A stretch of DNA of 64,000 nucleotides from Virgibacillus litoralis. Its GTDB lineage: Bacteria > Bacillota > Bacilli > Bacillales > Amphibacillaceae. Shown one piece after another: positions 37,985-47,304 of this stretch. The notes under the pieces were generated by a model that was not told the origin of the DNA, did not search any database, and saw only the letters and a list, made by a program, of their open reading frames with translations. Numbering within the stretch: position 1 is the first letter of the stretch; every line of letters begins with the position of its first letter. A program made the position numbers and the translations under genes. The stretch is from positions 1 to 64,000 of the forward strand of contig NZ_JAGGKK010000014.1 in assembly GCF_017873675.1 (NCBI RefSeq), read 5' to 3'.

Positions 37985-38054
37985 GATTTCACTCCTGTTT
38001 AAAAGTCTTACCAAAATAGTTTGCCCTAAAAAGCTCTTTTCTTGTAAGAGAAAA

Positions 38055-38095
38055 TAAAAATGTGGCATACCCAAACGGTATACCACATTTTTATA
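38055..38095 (-). terminator. Terminator of the carbonic anhydrase gene
   Basis: AAAATGTGGTATACC / GGGTATGCCACATTTTT stem with TTTTTATTTT on the minus strand. Confidence 0.85.
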
Positions 38096-38104
38096 TTTTC
38101 AGAT

Positions 38105-38662
38105 TTAATAACCTTTTGAAACAACATCTAATTTCCCAGTGTCAGGATTAATTACTAGTCCGTGGACAGGTACATCCTGTGGAATTAACGGATGGTTTTG
38201 AATGGTTGATACACTTTGTCTTACACTGTCTTCTACGCTGTCAAAGCCTTTTAGAAATTGTTCCAGATCCACTCCTGCATTTTGCAATGTATCCAGTCTT
38301 TCCTCGCTTATACCACGTTCCTTCATTTTGCTCATAATACTTTCTGTTTTCAAACTGGACATGCCGCAATCATGGTGCCCAACGACACATACTTCATCAG
38401 CCTTGAGTTCATAAACACCGACAAGAATACTTCTCATAATACTTCCAAAAGGGTGTGAAACAAGAGCACCAGCATTTTTAACAATCTTCACATCACCATT
38501 GCCTACATTCATTGACTTCGGGAGCAGTTCAACCAATCGCGTGTCCATACACGAGAGAATAACGAGTTTTTTGTTTGGAAACTTACCCCTTTGATACTTT
38601 TCATATTCCTTGTTTTCTACAAAATTTTCATTATGTGTCAAAATTTCATCTAGTATTGTCAC
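38105..38662 (-). CDS. Beta-carbonic anhydrase
   Basis: 185 aa. Zinc ligands Cys38 (CMDTR, with Asp40 and Arg42), His96 and Cys99 (HHDCG). Interconverts CO2 and bicarbonate; similar in length to B. subtilis YtiB. GTG start at 38662 after AGGAATT. Single gene with its own terminator. Confidence 0.92.
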   Translation of the reverse strand: MTILDEILTHNENFVENKEYEKYQRGKFPNKKLVILSCMDTRLVELLPKSMNVGNGDVKIVKNAGALVSHPFGSIMRSILVGVYELKADEVCVVGHHDCGMSSLKTESIMSKMKERGISEERLDTLQNAGVDLEQFLKGFDSVEDSVRQSVSTIQNHPLIPQDVPVHGLVINPDTGKLDVVSKGY

Positions 38663-38721
38663 TAAAATTCCTCCCTATTCGTTAAATTCATCATCTTCAT
38701 TTTACTATATAAAAATTATTA

Positions 38722-38791
38722 TGTCGTATTTTGTAATTTTATGACTTCTTTTGTTGAAACTATTGATATCTCCTATGAAAATCGCCATAAT
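38722..38791 (+). promoter_or_regulatory. Sigma-A promoter with Spo0A-box-like sites, second Spo0E gene
   Basis: TTGATA (38763-38768), 17 bp, CATAAT (38786-38791), with TGTCGTA (38722-38728) and TGTTGAA (38752-38758). The two heptamers and the -10 sit at the same distances as in the first copy. Confidence 0.6.
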
Positions 38792-38856
38792 AAATTTTGT
38801 CTATTTATGACTAATTTACTAGTTAGCTCTAATATAAATGAAAGGAAGTAATTAGA

Positions 38857-39042
38857 ATGATTCAGGTAGAAGAAGTAATCAAACATAATTTAATCGCAGC
38901 AATATCAATGAAAAAGGATGAAATGGTTCAGTTAGGCATGAAATATGGATTGGCACATTATAAAACAATAAAATGCAGCCAGCAGCTAGATAAGCTTTTA
39001 AACATCCATCGATATGGTAAAAAGTACTTCGTTAATTATTGA
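38857..39042 (+). CDS. Spo0E family aspartyl-phosphate phosphatase (second copy)
   Basis: 61 aa. MKKDEMVQLGMKYGLAHYKT and SQQLD (41-45) at the same positions as in the gene at 36809. AAAGGAAG before the ATG. The paralogue may let a different signal or level of Spo0A~P block sporulation. Confidence 0.85.
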   Translation: MIQVEEVIKHNLIAAISMKKDEMVQLGMKYGLAHYKTIKCSQQLDKLLNIHRYGKKYFVNY

Positions 39043-39044
39043 GA

Positions 39045-39923
39045 TCATTTCCTTTTTGTTGTTAAGATTACGCCACATATAACTGCCATTGCTCCAATAA
39101 TTTTCATTATTGTAATGGACTCACCTAGCCAAAAATAGGCACCAATCATGGTAACTATCGGCAAAAAGTTTAAAAATACGGAAGCCTGTGAAGCTCCAAG
39201 TATTCTTACTGCACGATTATAGAAAATTAATGCGATGAAAGATGGAAAAACACCAAGATACACTAAACTGCTTAAATTCATAGGTGTCAACAAGGAAGAA
39301 GGAACCCCTGATACAATCCACTCTGCAACAACAAAAGGGAACAGGACTATAATAGATATTCCACTCATTACCAAAAGTGCAGCATTTTGCGGGAATAGAT
39401 GCATATATTTTTTTACAGTAATCGAGTAGACAGCCCAACAGCCAATAGCTCCAATCATGATACCGTCTCCAATATTCCAACTCATTTCAGCCAACTGAAA
39501 TAGCTTCCCATCCATTACTACCCAAACAGCTCCAACAAGGGATAATAGGACTCCGGCCTTTTGCATATTCCACAGCTTTTCTTTTAAAAGCACAGCACTT
39601 AACACGACCGTTACAACTGGTATAACTGTTTCAAGCACCGACACATTTGTTGACGTGGTAAATTGTAATGCGCCATAGATAAATGTATTGAAGAACGTAA
39701 TTCCTGTTAAAGTCATAATCACAAATGGCTTTTTATATTCCCACATTTTAAAGCGATAATTCCAGGCTTTCTTTAAACCAAAAGGTAAAATAATCATAAA
39801 AGCCACTACCAACCGAAAAAACGCAATTGTGAACGGGGGCAGTTCGTTTATAGCCTTTCCCAGAAGAATATTTCCTGCATAGAAAATAACAACGAAAACC
39901 ATCATTATGTAAGGATAAATCAT
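39045..39923 (-). CDS. EamA/DMT family transporter
   Basis: 292 aa, ten hydrophobic helices in two EamA repeats (NILLGKAINELPPFTIAFFR at the start of the first; GDGIMIGAIGCWAVYSI in the second). Drug/metabolite superfamily exporter, substrate unknown. Start uncertain: ATG 39923 has a weak GAGTG; a GTG at 39977 would add 18 residues. Confidence 0.85.
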   Translation of the reverse strand: MIYPYIMMVFVVIFYAGNILLGKAINELPPFTIAFFRLVVAFMIILPFGLKKAWNYRFKMWEYKKPFVIMTLTGITFFNTFIYGALQFTTSTNVSVLETVIPVVTVVLSAVLLKEKLWNMQKAGVLLSLVGAVWVVMDGKLFQLAEMSWNIGDGIMIGAIGCWAVYSITVKKYMHLFPQNAALLVMSGISIIVLFPFVVAEWIVSGVPSSLLTPMNLSSLVYLGVFPSFIALIFYNRAVRILGASQASVFLNFLPIVTMIGAYFWLGESITIMKIIGAMAVICGVILTTKRK

Positions 39924-40028
39924 CGAATCACTCGCTAATTTTAAGTTAGCCTTAAGCTTATCAAAAATGCTCTCCACTTAAAAAGAAGTTGTACATGCAA
40001 AATACATTACATGTACATGCTTCATAAC

Positions 40029-41194
40029 TTATTCAGATTCTCTAAGCAGTGATCTATCCAATCCTTCCACTGATCTATTTCCAGATAGCGCCAAGGTTAA
40101 ATCAAAATCTGCAATCATATTTTTCATGACTTCTTTAACTCCATCTCCACCCGCAACTGCCAATCCATTCATAAATGGCCTTCCAACAAGCACGGCATTA
40201 GCGCCAAGAGACATCGCTTTTATAATATCTGAACCACGGCGAATCCCACTATCCATTAACACGGGGATTTTGTCCTGAACAACATTACAAACCTGCGGTA
40301 AAGCTTCAAGTGCACCTATTGCTCCATCCACCTGCCGTCCCCCATGATTAGAAACAATGATCCCATCAGCCCCATATTCAAGAGCTAATTTTGCATCCTC
40401 AGGATCTAGTATTCCTTTTAATAAAATTGGAAGATCCGTATGTTTCCGTAAAAAAGCGATGTCTTCCCACGTTAGCCCAGCATTTCCAAACACTTGGGTC
40501 CAATGCATTATCGCTGCAGTCGGGTCCACTTCAGGTGGCTTTTTAAGTTTTGAGCGAAAGGCAGGATCTGTTAAATAGTTTCCAACTCCTTCACCAAGCA
40601 GGAAAGGTAAATAAACATTTTTTAAATCATATTCACGCCAAGCCAGCATTGGTGTATCTAATGTAACCACAATAGCAGAATAACCAGAAGCTTCAGCACG
40701 TTTTAAAAAACTAGCCGTTACATCAGGATCCTTTCCCCAGTACAATTGAAACCAGCGGGGTTCATCCCCCATTGCTTCAGCTATTTTCTCCATCGGAACA
40801 GTTGAAGCAGAACTGGCGATAAATGGCACACTCATCTCAGCGCAGGCTCGGCAGAACCAAGATCTCCTTCTTCATGAATAATCGACTGTACACCAATCGG
40901 TGCGTGTAACAGAGGGAAATTATATGTATGTCCAAACAGATTTACGCTTAAATCCCGGTCTTCCACATTCCGGAGCATACGAGGTACAATGTTCCAGCGG
41001 TCAAAAGCACGAAGGTTTGACTTCATTGTTTTGCCCCCACCTGCTCCACCCGCAACATAGTAGTAGGGTCCATCTTCCAGAACTTCACGTGCTTTCTTTT
41101 CCCAGTCCTCATAAACTACCGGCAAACGCTCCGAATCAGGGCTTGTCATCGTTTGATACACATTGAATTGAACTTGATTACCGAAATTAGACAT
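40029..41194 (-). pseudogene. Alpha-hydroxy-acid oxidase (lactate 2-monooxygenase-like), frameshifted
   Basis: The first frame (41194 to 40832) covers the N-terminus to HEEGDLGSAEPALR and a stop. The second frame (to 40029) picks up at MSVPFIASSASTVP and carries VSNHGGRQVDGA with the family's active-site histidine and arginine, and the FMN-binding MDSGIRRGSDI. One missing base near 40850 explains it: restoring it gives GSARACAEMSVPF and a protein of about 388 aa, normal for the FMN-dependent family. Could be a real frameshift or a sequencing error. Next to a GlcD-like oxidase gene. Confidence 0.82.
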
Positions 41195-41280
41195 TCACAC
41201 TCTCCTCCTGCATAAGTTTATCCCTTTTTATTATATTGTAATTTGTCAGTCTTTTCAAATATTTATCTAGATGTTTTTGG

Positions 41281-41511
41281 TGCTCGCTCGAGTTTGGGGC
41301 GCTGTCGCTCAAGTTTGAGGCGTGCTCGCTCGAGTTTGAGGCGCGCTCGCTCGAGTTTGAGGCGCGCTCGCTCGAGTTTGAGGCGCGCTCGCTCGAGTTT
41401 AGGGCGCTCTCGCTCGAGTTTGGGATGCTGTCGCTCGAGTTTGAGGCGCGCTCGCTCGAGTTTGGGGCGTGCTCGCTCGAGTTTGGGACTATCTCGCTAT
41501 GCCGGCAATCC
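41281..41511. repeat. Tandem array, 11 units of 21 bp
   Basis: Units of (C/T)GCTCGCTCGAGTTTGAGGCG with few changes, GC-rich against an AT-rich genome, followed by a broken twelfth unit. Each has an XhoI-type CTCGAG. It leaves one frame open (an ARSSLRR heptad), probably by chance. Between the oxidase pseudogene and R1 copy H. Confidence 0.9.
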
Positions 41512-41604
41512 GGGCAGGTTTTGAAATAACTGGTAACTAAAATATTCTTGGAACAAACTTAACTTAACCTCAGTCAAGGTCTGAAATTTAGGTGAATAAT
41601 GCTA

Positions 41605-41678
41605 TTAGAAAACTTGGCATTCGCCAAGCTTTTGGGCGAATTGCCTTAGTTGCACTTATGCAGTAAATTCTTATCTGC
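41605..41678 (-). repeat. R1 element, copy H
   Basis: Intact hairpin 2 and a shortened hairpin 1. Begins, on the minus strand, after the TTTTTATTT tail of the terminator at 41683-41723. Confidence 0.85.
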
Positions 41679-41682
41679 AAAT

Positions 41683-41723
41683 AAAAACCGCTTCAACTTA
41701 TGTTTAAGTCGAAGCGGTTTTTT
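41683..41723. terminator. Terminator beyond the GTTGATA array
   Basis: AAAAACCGCTTCAACTTA with TTAAGTCGAAGCGGTTTTTT, strong on both strands. It probably ends the GlcD-like gene's transcript, which would then include the GTTGATA array. Confidence 0.82.
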
Positions 41724-41740
41724 GAGTTGCGTAGATGAGA

Positions 41741-41921
41741 GTTGATATCGTTCCGGTGCTGGTTGATATCCCCTGTTTCCGGTTGATAATCATTATATCT
41801 AGTTGATATACCTCGTTTCAGGTTGATAAGCATCATATCTAGTTGATTTACCTCATTTTAAGTTGATAAACTAAATTCCAGGTCGATATCCTCCCTATAC
41901 AGTCGATAAACCAACTATACG
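41741..41921. repeat. Tandem array, nine GTTGATA units of about 20 bp
   Basis: Each unit starts GTTGATA or GTCGATA, with alternating fillers (TCCCCTGTTTCCG, ATCATTATATCTA). It runs from near the terminator to the stop codon of the oxidase gene, so it would be its 3' untranslated region. Units diverge more than in the 21-bp array. Confidence 0.85.
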
Positions 41922-43280
41922 CTATACTATTTTACCAGGATTCAACACGCCGTCAGGATCAAGAGCTTGTTTGATTTTTTGCATGACAATGAGTGATTCG
42001 CCGTGTTCTCTTGCCTGGTATTTTTGTTTACCTGTGCCAACACCATGCTCACCGGTACATGTCCCGCCTCTTGCAAGTGCATAATCAACAATTCGTTCAT
42101 TTACGACATTAGCTTTTTCAATTTCAGCCGGATCATCGACATCGATCATTAATAGAATATGATAATTTCCATCCCCAACATGACCGACTATACCACCAGA
42201 AAGACCAGATTCATCAACGGCTTCTCTGGCATCTTTAACAGCTCCTGCCAGTTCAGAAATTGGCACACAGACGTCAGTTACCATCTGCTTTCTGCCCGGA
42301 TGACCATGAATATATGCGTACGCAGCATTATGACGGGCTTCCCAGAGGCGATTTCTGGCAGCTGTATCTGACTCAAACTCTATTTTTTGACAGTTAATAT
42401 CCTCAACAATTTCCTTCATAAATTCAACATCTTGCTTTAAGCCTGCCTCGTTACCGTGAAACTCCAGGAATAAAGTAGGTACTTCATTGTAATTAGTGTC
42501 ACTAAAATGATTCATCTGCTTAATTGACTGTTCATCAACTAGTTCCACCCTTGCAACAGGAATTCCAGCCTGTAATATAGCAATTACCCCGTTAACAGCA
42601 TCATCAACACTTCCAAATTCAGCTCTGGCAGCCATAATATGCTCAGGAATACCAATAACTTTCAACGTTAATTCGGTAAAACATCCTAGTGTCCCTTCCG
42701 AACCAACAAACAGACCGTTCAAATGATAACCTGACGATGATTTTGCAGCCATATTCCCTGTATGGATCACTGTTCCATCAGCAAGGACAACTTCCATATC
42801 GCGAACCTGATCCCGCATGATACCATATCTAACTGCAGTTGTACCGCTGGCATTCGTTGCTGCCATTCCACCTAATGTAGCATCTGCACCTGGGTCAACA
42901 GAGAAAAACAGTCCATACTTTTTCAGCTCTTTATCAAGTTGGGACCGTGTAACACCAGGCTGTACCTTTACAAGAAAGTCATCTTGCCGTACTTCAAGGA
43001 CTTTGTTCATTAATGAAAAATCAACGCTTATTCCACCATGATATGGGATTGCATTTCCTTCCAGACTTGAACCCAGTCCATATGGTGTGACTGGCTTATC
43101 ATACTTGTTTGCTAGTTTCATAATATTACTCATTTCATCGGCACTTTCCGGAAAAACGACAATGTCAGGTGAATGCGGTTTGTGATAAGATTCATCTGAA
43201 CTGTGTTGATCCAAGATTGTATCATTCATGGTAACGCGGTCAGCCGTCAGCACCTGCTGTAGTTCTTCAAAAAGCTTCAT
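41922..43280 (-). CDS. FAD-binding oxidase, GlcD/D-lactate dehydrogenase-like
   Basis: 452 aa. N-terminal FAD-binding PCMH domain (TPYGLGSSLEGNAIPYHGG about 69-87; DPGADATLGGMAATNASGT about 131-149) and a C-terminal oxidase domain with GHVGDGNYH (metal/substrate site) and GEHGVGTGK. Oxidises glycolate, D-lactate or a related 2-hydroxy acid. ATG 43280 follows CGAGGAG. No GlcE/GlcF partners nearby; the neighbouring FMN oxidase gene, also a hydroxy-acid enzyme, is broken. Confidence 0.9.
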   Translation of the reverse strand: MKLFEELQQVLTADRVTMNDTILDQHSSDESYHKPHSPDIVVFPESADEMSNIMKLANKYDKPVTPYGLGSSLEGNAIPYHGGISVDFSLMNKVLEVRQDDFLVKVQPGVTRSQLDKELKKYGLFFSVDPGADATLGGMAATNASGTTAVRYGIMRDQVRDMEVVLADGTVIHTGNMAAKSSSGYHLNGLFVGSEGTLGCFTELTLKVIGIPEHIMAARAEFGSVDDAVNGVIAILQAGIPVARVELVDEQSIKQMNHFSDTNYNEVPTLFLEFHGNEAGLKQDVEFMKEIVEDINCQKIEFESDTAARNRLWEARHNAAYAYIHGHPGRKQMVTDVCVPISELAGAVKDAREAVDESGLSGGIVGHVGDGNYHILLMIDVDDPAEIEKANVVNERIVDYALARGGTCTGEHGVGTGKQKYQAREHGESLIVMQKIKQALDPDGVLNPGKIV

Positions 43281-43307
43281 AATAAAATCTCCTCGCATTC
43301 TTTTGTA

Positions 43308-43694
43308 TTATTTTTCTTGGGAAATCTGAATTAGGTTTCCGCATGTATCATCAAAAATTGCAAAAGTTACGGGTCCCATTTCTGTTGGTTCTGCTGTGAA
43401 TTCTACACCACGTTTTTTCAACCGTTCGTATTCTTGCTGAATATCATCTACCGCAAAGGATATCGTGGGTATTCCCTCACTATAAATCTCTTTTTGATAT
43501 GTTTTTGCAGCTGGATTATCATTTGGTTCTAAAAGCAATTCAACTGAGTCAGATTCTTCTGGTGAAGCCACTGTAAGCCATTTAAAATCTCCGGCTGGCA
43601 TATCTGTTTTTTTCACAAAACCCAAAACATCTGTATAAAATCTCAATGCCTTCTCCTGATCCTCCACAAAAACACTCGTTATTTTAATTTTCAT
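43308..43694 (-). CDS. VOC family protein
   Basis: 128 aa: ITSVFVEDQEKALRFYTDVL at the start, GFVKKTDMPAGDFKW next, and FAIFDDTCGNLIQI at the end. GGAGGG before the ATG, and 28 bp from the oxidase gene, so perhaps the same transcript. Substrate unknown. Confidence 0.85.
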   Translation of the reverse strand: MKIKITSVFVEDQEKALRFYTDVLGFVKKTDMPAGDFKWLTVASPEESDSVELLLEPNDNPAAKTYQKEIYSEGIPTISFAVDDIQQEYERLKKRGVEFTAEPTEMGPVTFAIFDDTCGNLIQISQEK

Positions 43695-43755
43695 CGTTAC
43701 CCTCCAGTAGTAAACTATTATTTCAATTGTACCATTTATTTTTCAAAATTTTAAT

Positions 43756-44649
43756 TCACATATACCAATTTGGAATACATTGTCTGAAACGATCGTGATC
43801 TTCTATTACATCCAATGAATAGGCCAGCATCCTTTCAAAGTTTTCGCTGCCCAATTTCTTCCCCCAAACTAGTGCTGAAACAATATGCATAGCACTGTAC
43901 AAGGCATACAGCTGCCAGAATGATTCATTAATGGCAGTGTTTTTATGATATCCGTCAATAATGCCTCTGGTAAACGGGATGCTTATTCGTTTGGAAAAGA
44001 AACCTAGCTTATGTAAGTCATGAATTGGATCTCCCCAATCCATCCGTTGAAAATCAATAATCCCGGAAAAAGTTTTATCCTGTATTAGGATATTTGCAGG
44101 ATGGAAATCATCATGCTGAAATGTATTCGGTCTGTCCTTCATCAAATGTTCATTCTTCTTTATATATATTGCAAGCATTTCCTTGATGTTTTTATCTATA
44201 TTAATTTCTTTTAGCTGCTCGAGGTATCTATTATTCTTTTTCCTTTTAACAGAATACCAGGACGGATAATTTACAGGCGCTGAAAACTGATGCAGTCTAA
44301 GTAATTCTTCACCTGCGTGAAATCCTGCAGCATATTGCTCCTGTTCCGTTAAGTATTTCAAGGCTCCCTCCGCATCTTCACCTGGCAGGTATTCAAGGAC
44401 CATGTATGCGACCCCATCATTTATTAGAGATTTAAATTCGAAGCCTTTTGGTACATAATTAGAAAATGCTACCAGTCTATTTAATATATCAAATTCTCTC
44501 TTTCTATTTTCATGGTTCTGAATTCGAAAAATCCTGATAAGATGTTTGTTATCAACTACATACTTTTTGTCATGCGAGAATCCTTTATTCAGTTCCACAA
44601 TAGCTTTTGCATTTTTTAAATATGAGATTTTTTCTTCTAAACTAACCAA
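43756..44649 (-). CDS. Aminoglycoside phosphotransferase (APH) family kinase
   Basis: 298 aa. Protein-kinase-like fold with the catalytic loop HDDFHPAN (179-186) and metal-binding DFQRMDWGDP (199-208). Members phosphorylate antibiotics, choline, sugars or other small molecules; the true substrate is unknown. TTG 44649 after AAGGGTGGTGG. Single gene. Confidence 0.83.
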   Translation of the reverse strand: MVSLEEKISYLKNAKAIVELNKGFSHDKKYVVDNKHLIRIFRIQNHENRKREFDILNRLVAFSNYVPKGFEFKSLINDGVAYMVLEYLPGEDAEGALKYLTEQEQYAAGFHAGEELLRLHQFSAPVNYPSWYSVKRKKNNRYLEQLKEINIDKNIKEMLAIYIKKNEHLMKDRPNTFQHDDFHPANILIQDKTFSGIIDFQRMDWGDPIHDLHKLGFFSKRISIPFTRGIIDGYHKNTAINESFWQLYALYSAMHIVSALVWGKKLGSENFERMLAYSLDVIEDHDRFRQCIPNWYM

Positions 44650-44683
44650 TTGACCACCACCCTTATAGAATAACAATACGATT

Positions 44684-44714
44684 AAAAAAGGTACAATTCA
44701 ATTAGAATTGCACC
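44684..44714 (-). terminator. Terminator of the DUF4349 gene
   Basis: AGGTGCAATTC / GAATTGTACCT with TTTTTT on the minus strand. Confidence 0.8.
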
Positions 44715-44729
44715 TTGGTAAAAAACTGA

Positions 44730-45665
44730 TTATTCCCGATTGCTTCTCTTTCTTCTCTTAATAATAAAAAATATTGCAAGCCCAACAGCACCAAGGATGA
44801 TGAGTACTGGTAAATTTCCTATAAAGAAGACGAACAAACTTGAAAAGGCTGATATAAGTATATTGATACTTTCCATGAATTGTTGTTTTGTTTTTTCCCA
44901 GGTATTTAAATCTTCCTTATTTATACTTGAAATGGTTACATTTTTTTCTTGAATATGGATCGTTACTGTTGCTAAGTCGGCTTTATTTTCGAGGTAATTC
45001 ATTCGACCTGTTATCTCTTCAATCTCTCCTTGAACTTTTGCCAAATCATCCGAAATAGTTAATAGGTCTTTTGTCTTTTTTGCTTGTTCCATAAATGAAA
45101 GTAACCGTTTCTCGACAACACGTTTAGATTTCAATCGTGACTCCAGGTCTACGTATTCCTCGGTCACGTCCTGCCCGGAAATAGAACTTTCCAAAACCTC
45201 ACTGCTGCCGTCTTCCACTAGTTGAACAAATTCCCGAAACTGCTCCTGGGGAATCCGAGCTGTTAATTGTCCATTAGTTGAACTGTCTTCAGAACCACCG
45301 TGCATGTTCGACTCCACTATATAACCACCGCGATCTGCAACTTGGTTCTGAATATCATTTACTGCTTTTTTATAATTCTTCACTTCGATACGAAGATTAG
45401 CTGTGTAAATTATTTTTCGATTTACATCGCTGACTTTCCCGTTTTGGGATGAAGCATCTTCTTGAGAGCCGCTATCGTCACTTACAGCACCATCACCCGT
45501 GCCACTTGAAACACTGCTGTTTTCCTGGGAAGATTTCTCTTCCGTATTCACATTAGCTTGGTCACTACTCGATTCACTGTCCCCCGCCTCATTGCTGCAG
45601 GCTGTAATTAGGATACTAATTCCAATAATCATGATAACGCGGAATAAATATCTAATATTGACCAC
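44730..45665 (-). CDS. DUF4349 lipoprotein
   Basis: 311 aa. Lipobox LITAC (Cys at 23), a Ser/Gly/Asp-rich linker to about 75, then DUF4349 (NLRIEVKNYKKAVNDIQNQV; ISGQDVTEEYVDLESRLKSK), a coiled coil (about 180-225) and a C-terminal transmembrane helix with basic tail. Probably an envelope-spanning protein of unknown role. The start is ambiguous: GTG 45665 overlaps the strong AAGGGGTGG site, which points instead to ATT 45656. Confidence 0.8.
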   Translation of the reverse strand: MVNIRYLFRVIMIIGISILITACSNEAGDSESSSDQANVNTEEKSSQENSSVSSGTGDGAVSDDSGSQEDASSQNGKVSDVNRKIIYTANLRIEVKNYKKAVNDIQNQVADRGGYIVESNMHGGSEDSSTNGQLTARIPQEQFREFVQLVEDGSSEVLESSISGQDVTEEYVDLESRLKSKRVVEKRLLSFMEQAKKTKDLLTISDDLAKVQGEIEEITGRMNYLENKADLATVTIHIQEKNVTISSINKEDLNTWEKTKQQFMESINILISAFSSLFVFFIGNLPVLIILGAVGLAIFFIIKRRKRSNRE

Positions 45666-45777
45666 CCCTTTTCTCTTTTAAACACAGACGGTATTTAAAT
45701 GAAAAAGGTTACATGTTTGTTTTAATAAAAATGCCGTAATCAATTCTACCTTAATTTTGCCAGGATTTTTAATAAGT

Positions 45778-47145
45778 CTATCCTATTATCACTTTTTCCT
45801 TAGGATAATGGAACTTATCTTTAGTTACCTTACCTCTAATAAGGAATAAAAATGAGAATATACCAATCCTACCTACAAACATCAGAAAAATAATTATACC
45901 CTTACCAGCATTACTTAAATCAGATGTAATTCCCATTGACAGTCCGGTAGTTCCAAATGCTGAGGAAACCTCAAAAGCAATTGAAAGCAATGGAAAGGGT
46001 TCAACATAATTCAATACTATAATTGCAGTTATACATAACATTGCTGCAGTTGTTATAACAATAAATGAACGGATGACCTCTTCATTATCAAGTTCCCGTC
46101 CAAACACCTTAATACTAGTTCTTCCTCTAGCATAATTATAAATTGCTAACAGCATTATAGCGAATGTCGTTGTTCGAATACCTCCTCCTACACTACTTGG
46201 AGATGCACCAATAAACATTAACACACACATCATTATAAGCGTCGGAGAAGTAAATTCATTTACATCCATTGTTGCCAGACCACCATTTCTGGTCGTAACC
46301 GACTGAAATAGACTATAAAATATTCTTTCATGCCAGCTTTTATCCGCAAAGAACAATGAATTATGTTCTAAAATTAAAATTAATAGCCACCCGGCTAATA
46401 TAAGTGCAAAGAACGTTACTGTAGTAAGTTTTGTAAATAAAGAGAAACTATGCTTTGGATTACGTTCATGATAATCTCCTCTTATAAAATCCTGTAGTTC
46501 CAGTAATACCGGGAAACCAATTGCCCCTAAGGTTAATAAAATAATATTGATAAATTGAACGAAATAGTCATTAGCAAAAGGAACAAGCGATGAGCCAGTT
46601 ATATCAAAACCAGCATTCGTCGTAGCACTAACTGCCCCGAAAAATCCTTGTAATAATGCTTCTTGCCATGTGTCAAAGTAGGATAAAAAATAGGTACTTA
46701 ATATAATAGTACCTATTAATTCAATTAGTAACACAATCTTCAGGATTTTTAACAATAATTGAACGAGCCCTCCTAAAGTTGTTTGGTTTTGGTCAATCTG
46801 AATGAGTTGTCTGCCTCTTAGGCCAACTTTTTTCCCGAGAAGAATCCAAATAAAAGTTCCTAAGGTCATTATCCCAATCCCGCCAAACTGCAATACTAAC
46901 GAAAGCGCAATACTTCCAGCAGCATTAAATGTATCCGCAGTTGAAACAACTGTGAGCCCTGTAACACTGACAGCACTTACAGAAGTAAACAAAATATCAA
47001 TAAACGATAAATCCACACCTTCATTATGAAAGAAAGGAATACTCAGTAATAACATAGAAAATATAACTGCTATCAAATAGAACAGAACGATTAGTCTAAT
47101 TGTAGATAGGTAACTTACTTTAAATAATTTTGAAAATTTATTCAT
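45778..47145 (-). CDS. Ktr/Trk-type potassium channel subunit (KtrB/KtrD-like)
   Basis: 455 aa with four pore repeats; the selectivity-filter segments are SAVSVTGL, SATTNAGF, SVTTRNGG and SAFGTTGL. It should carry K+ (with Na+) together with a cytoplasmic RCK protein (KtrA/KtrC), which is not encoded nearby, as usual for KtrD. AAGGAG before ATG 47145. Important for osmotic adaptation. Confidence 0.9.
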   Translation of the reverse strand: MNKFSKLFKVSYLSTIRLIVLFYLIAVIFSMLLLSIPFFHNEGVDLSFIDILFTSVSAVSVTGLTVVSTADTFNAAGSIALSLVLQFGGIGIMTLGTFIWILLGKKVGLRGRQLIQIDQNQTTLGGLVQLLLKILKIVLLIELIGTIILSTYFLSYFDTWQEALLQGFFGAVSATTNAGFDITGSSLVPFANDYFVQFINIILLTLGAIGFPVLLELQDFIRGDYHERNPKHSFSLFTKLTTVTFFALILAGWLLILILEHNSLFFADKSWHERIFYSLFQSVTTRNGGLATMDVNEFTSPTLIMMCVLMFIGASPSSVGGGIRTTTFAIMLLAIYNYARGRTSIKVFGRELDNEEVIRSFIVITTAAMLCITAIIVLNYVEPFPLLSIAFEVSSAFGTTGLSMGITSDLSNAGKGIIIFLMFVGRIGIFSFLFLIRGKVTKDKFHYPKEKVIIG

Positions 47146-47240
47146 TAGAAAGTCTCCTTGCGTTTTAAATAGACAACTTTATATGATAATAAACTGTATT
47201 ATACAGGAAAGTAAATAAGAAATTCTGTAATTTTTTATAT

Positions 47241-47274
47241 AAAAAATAATCGTTCAATAAAAGAACGATTATTT
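47241..47274 (-). terminator. Terminator of the 47305 gene
   Basis: AAATAATCGTTC / GAACGATTATTT perfect stem with a T6 tail on the minus strand. Confidence 0.85.
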
Positions 47275-47304
47275 ACTAATAAATGAGCAAATTTTTATAT
47301 TTTG

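Noticed and set aside
41243-41524. 93-codon open frame with an Arg/Ser-rich heptad repeat
   Set aside because: It is only the tandem 21-bp DNA array read in one frame; no ribosome binding site and an implausible protein composition.
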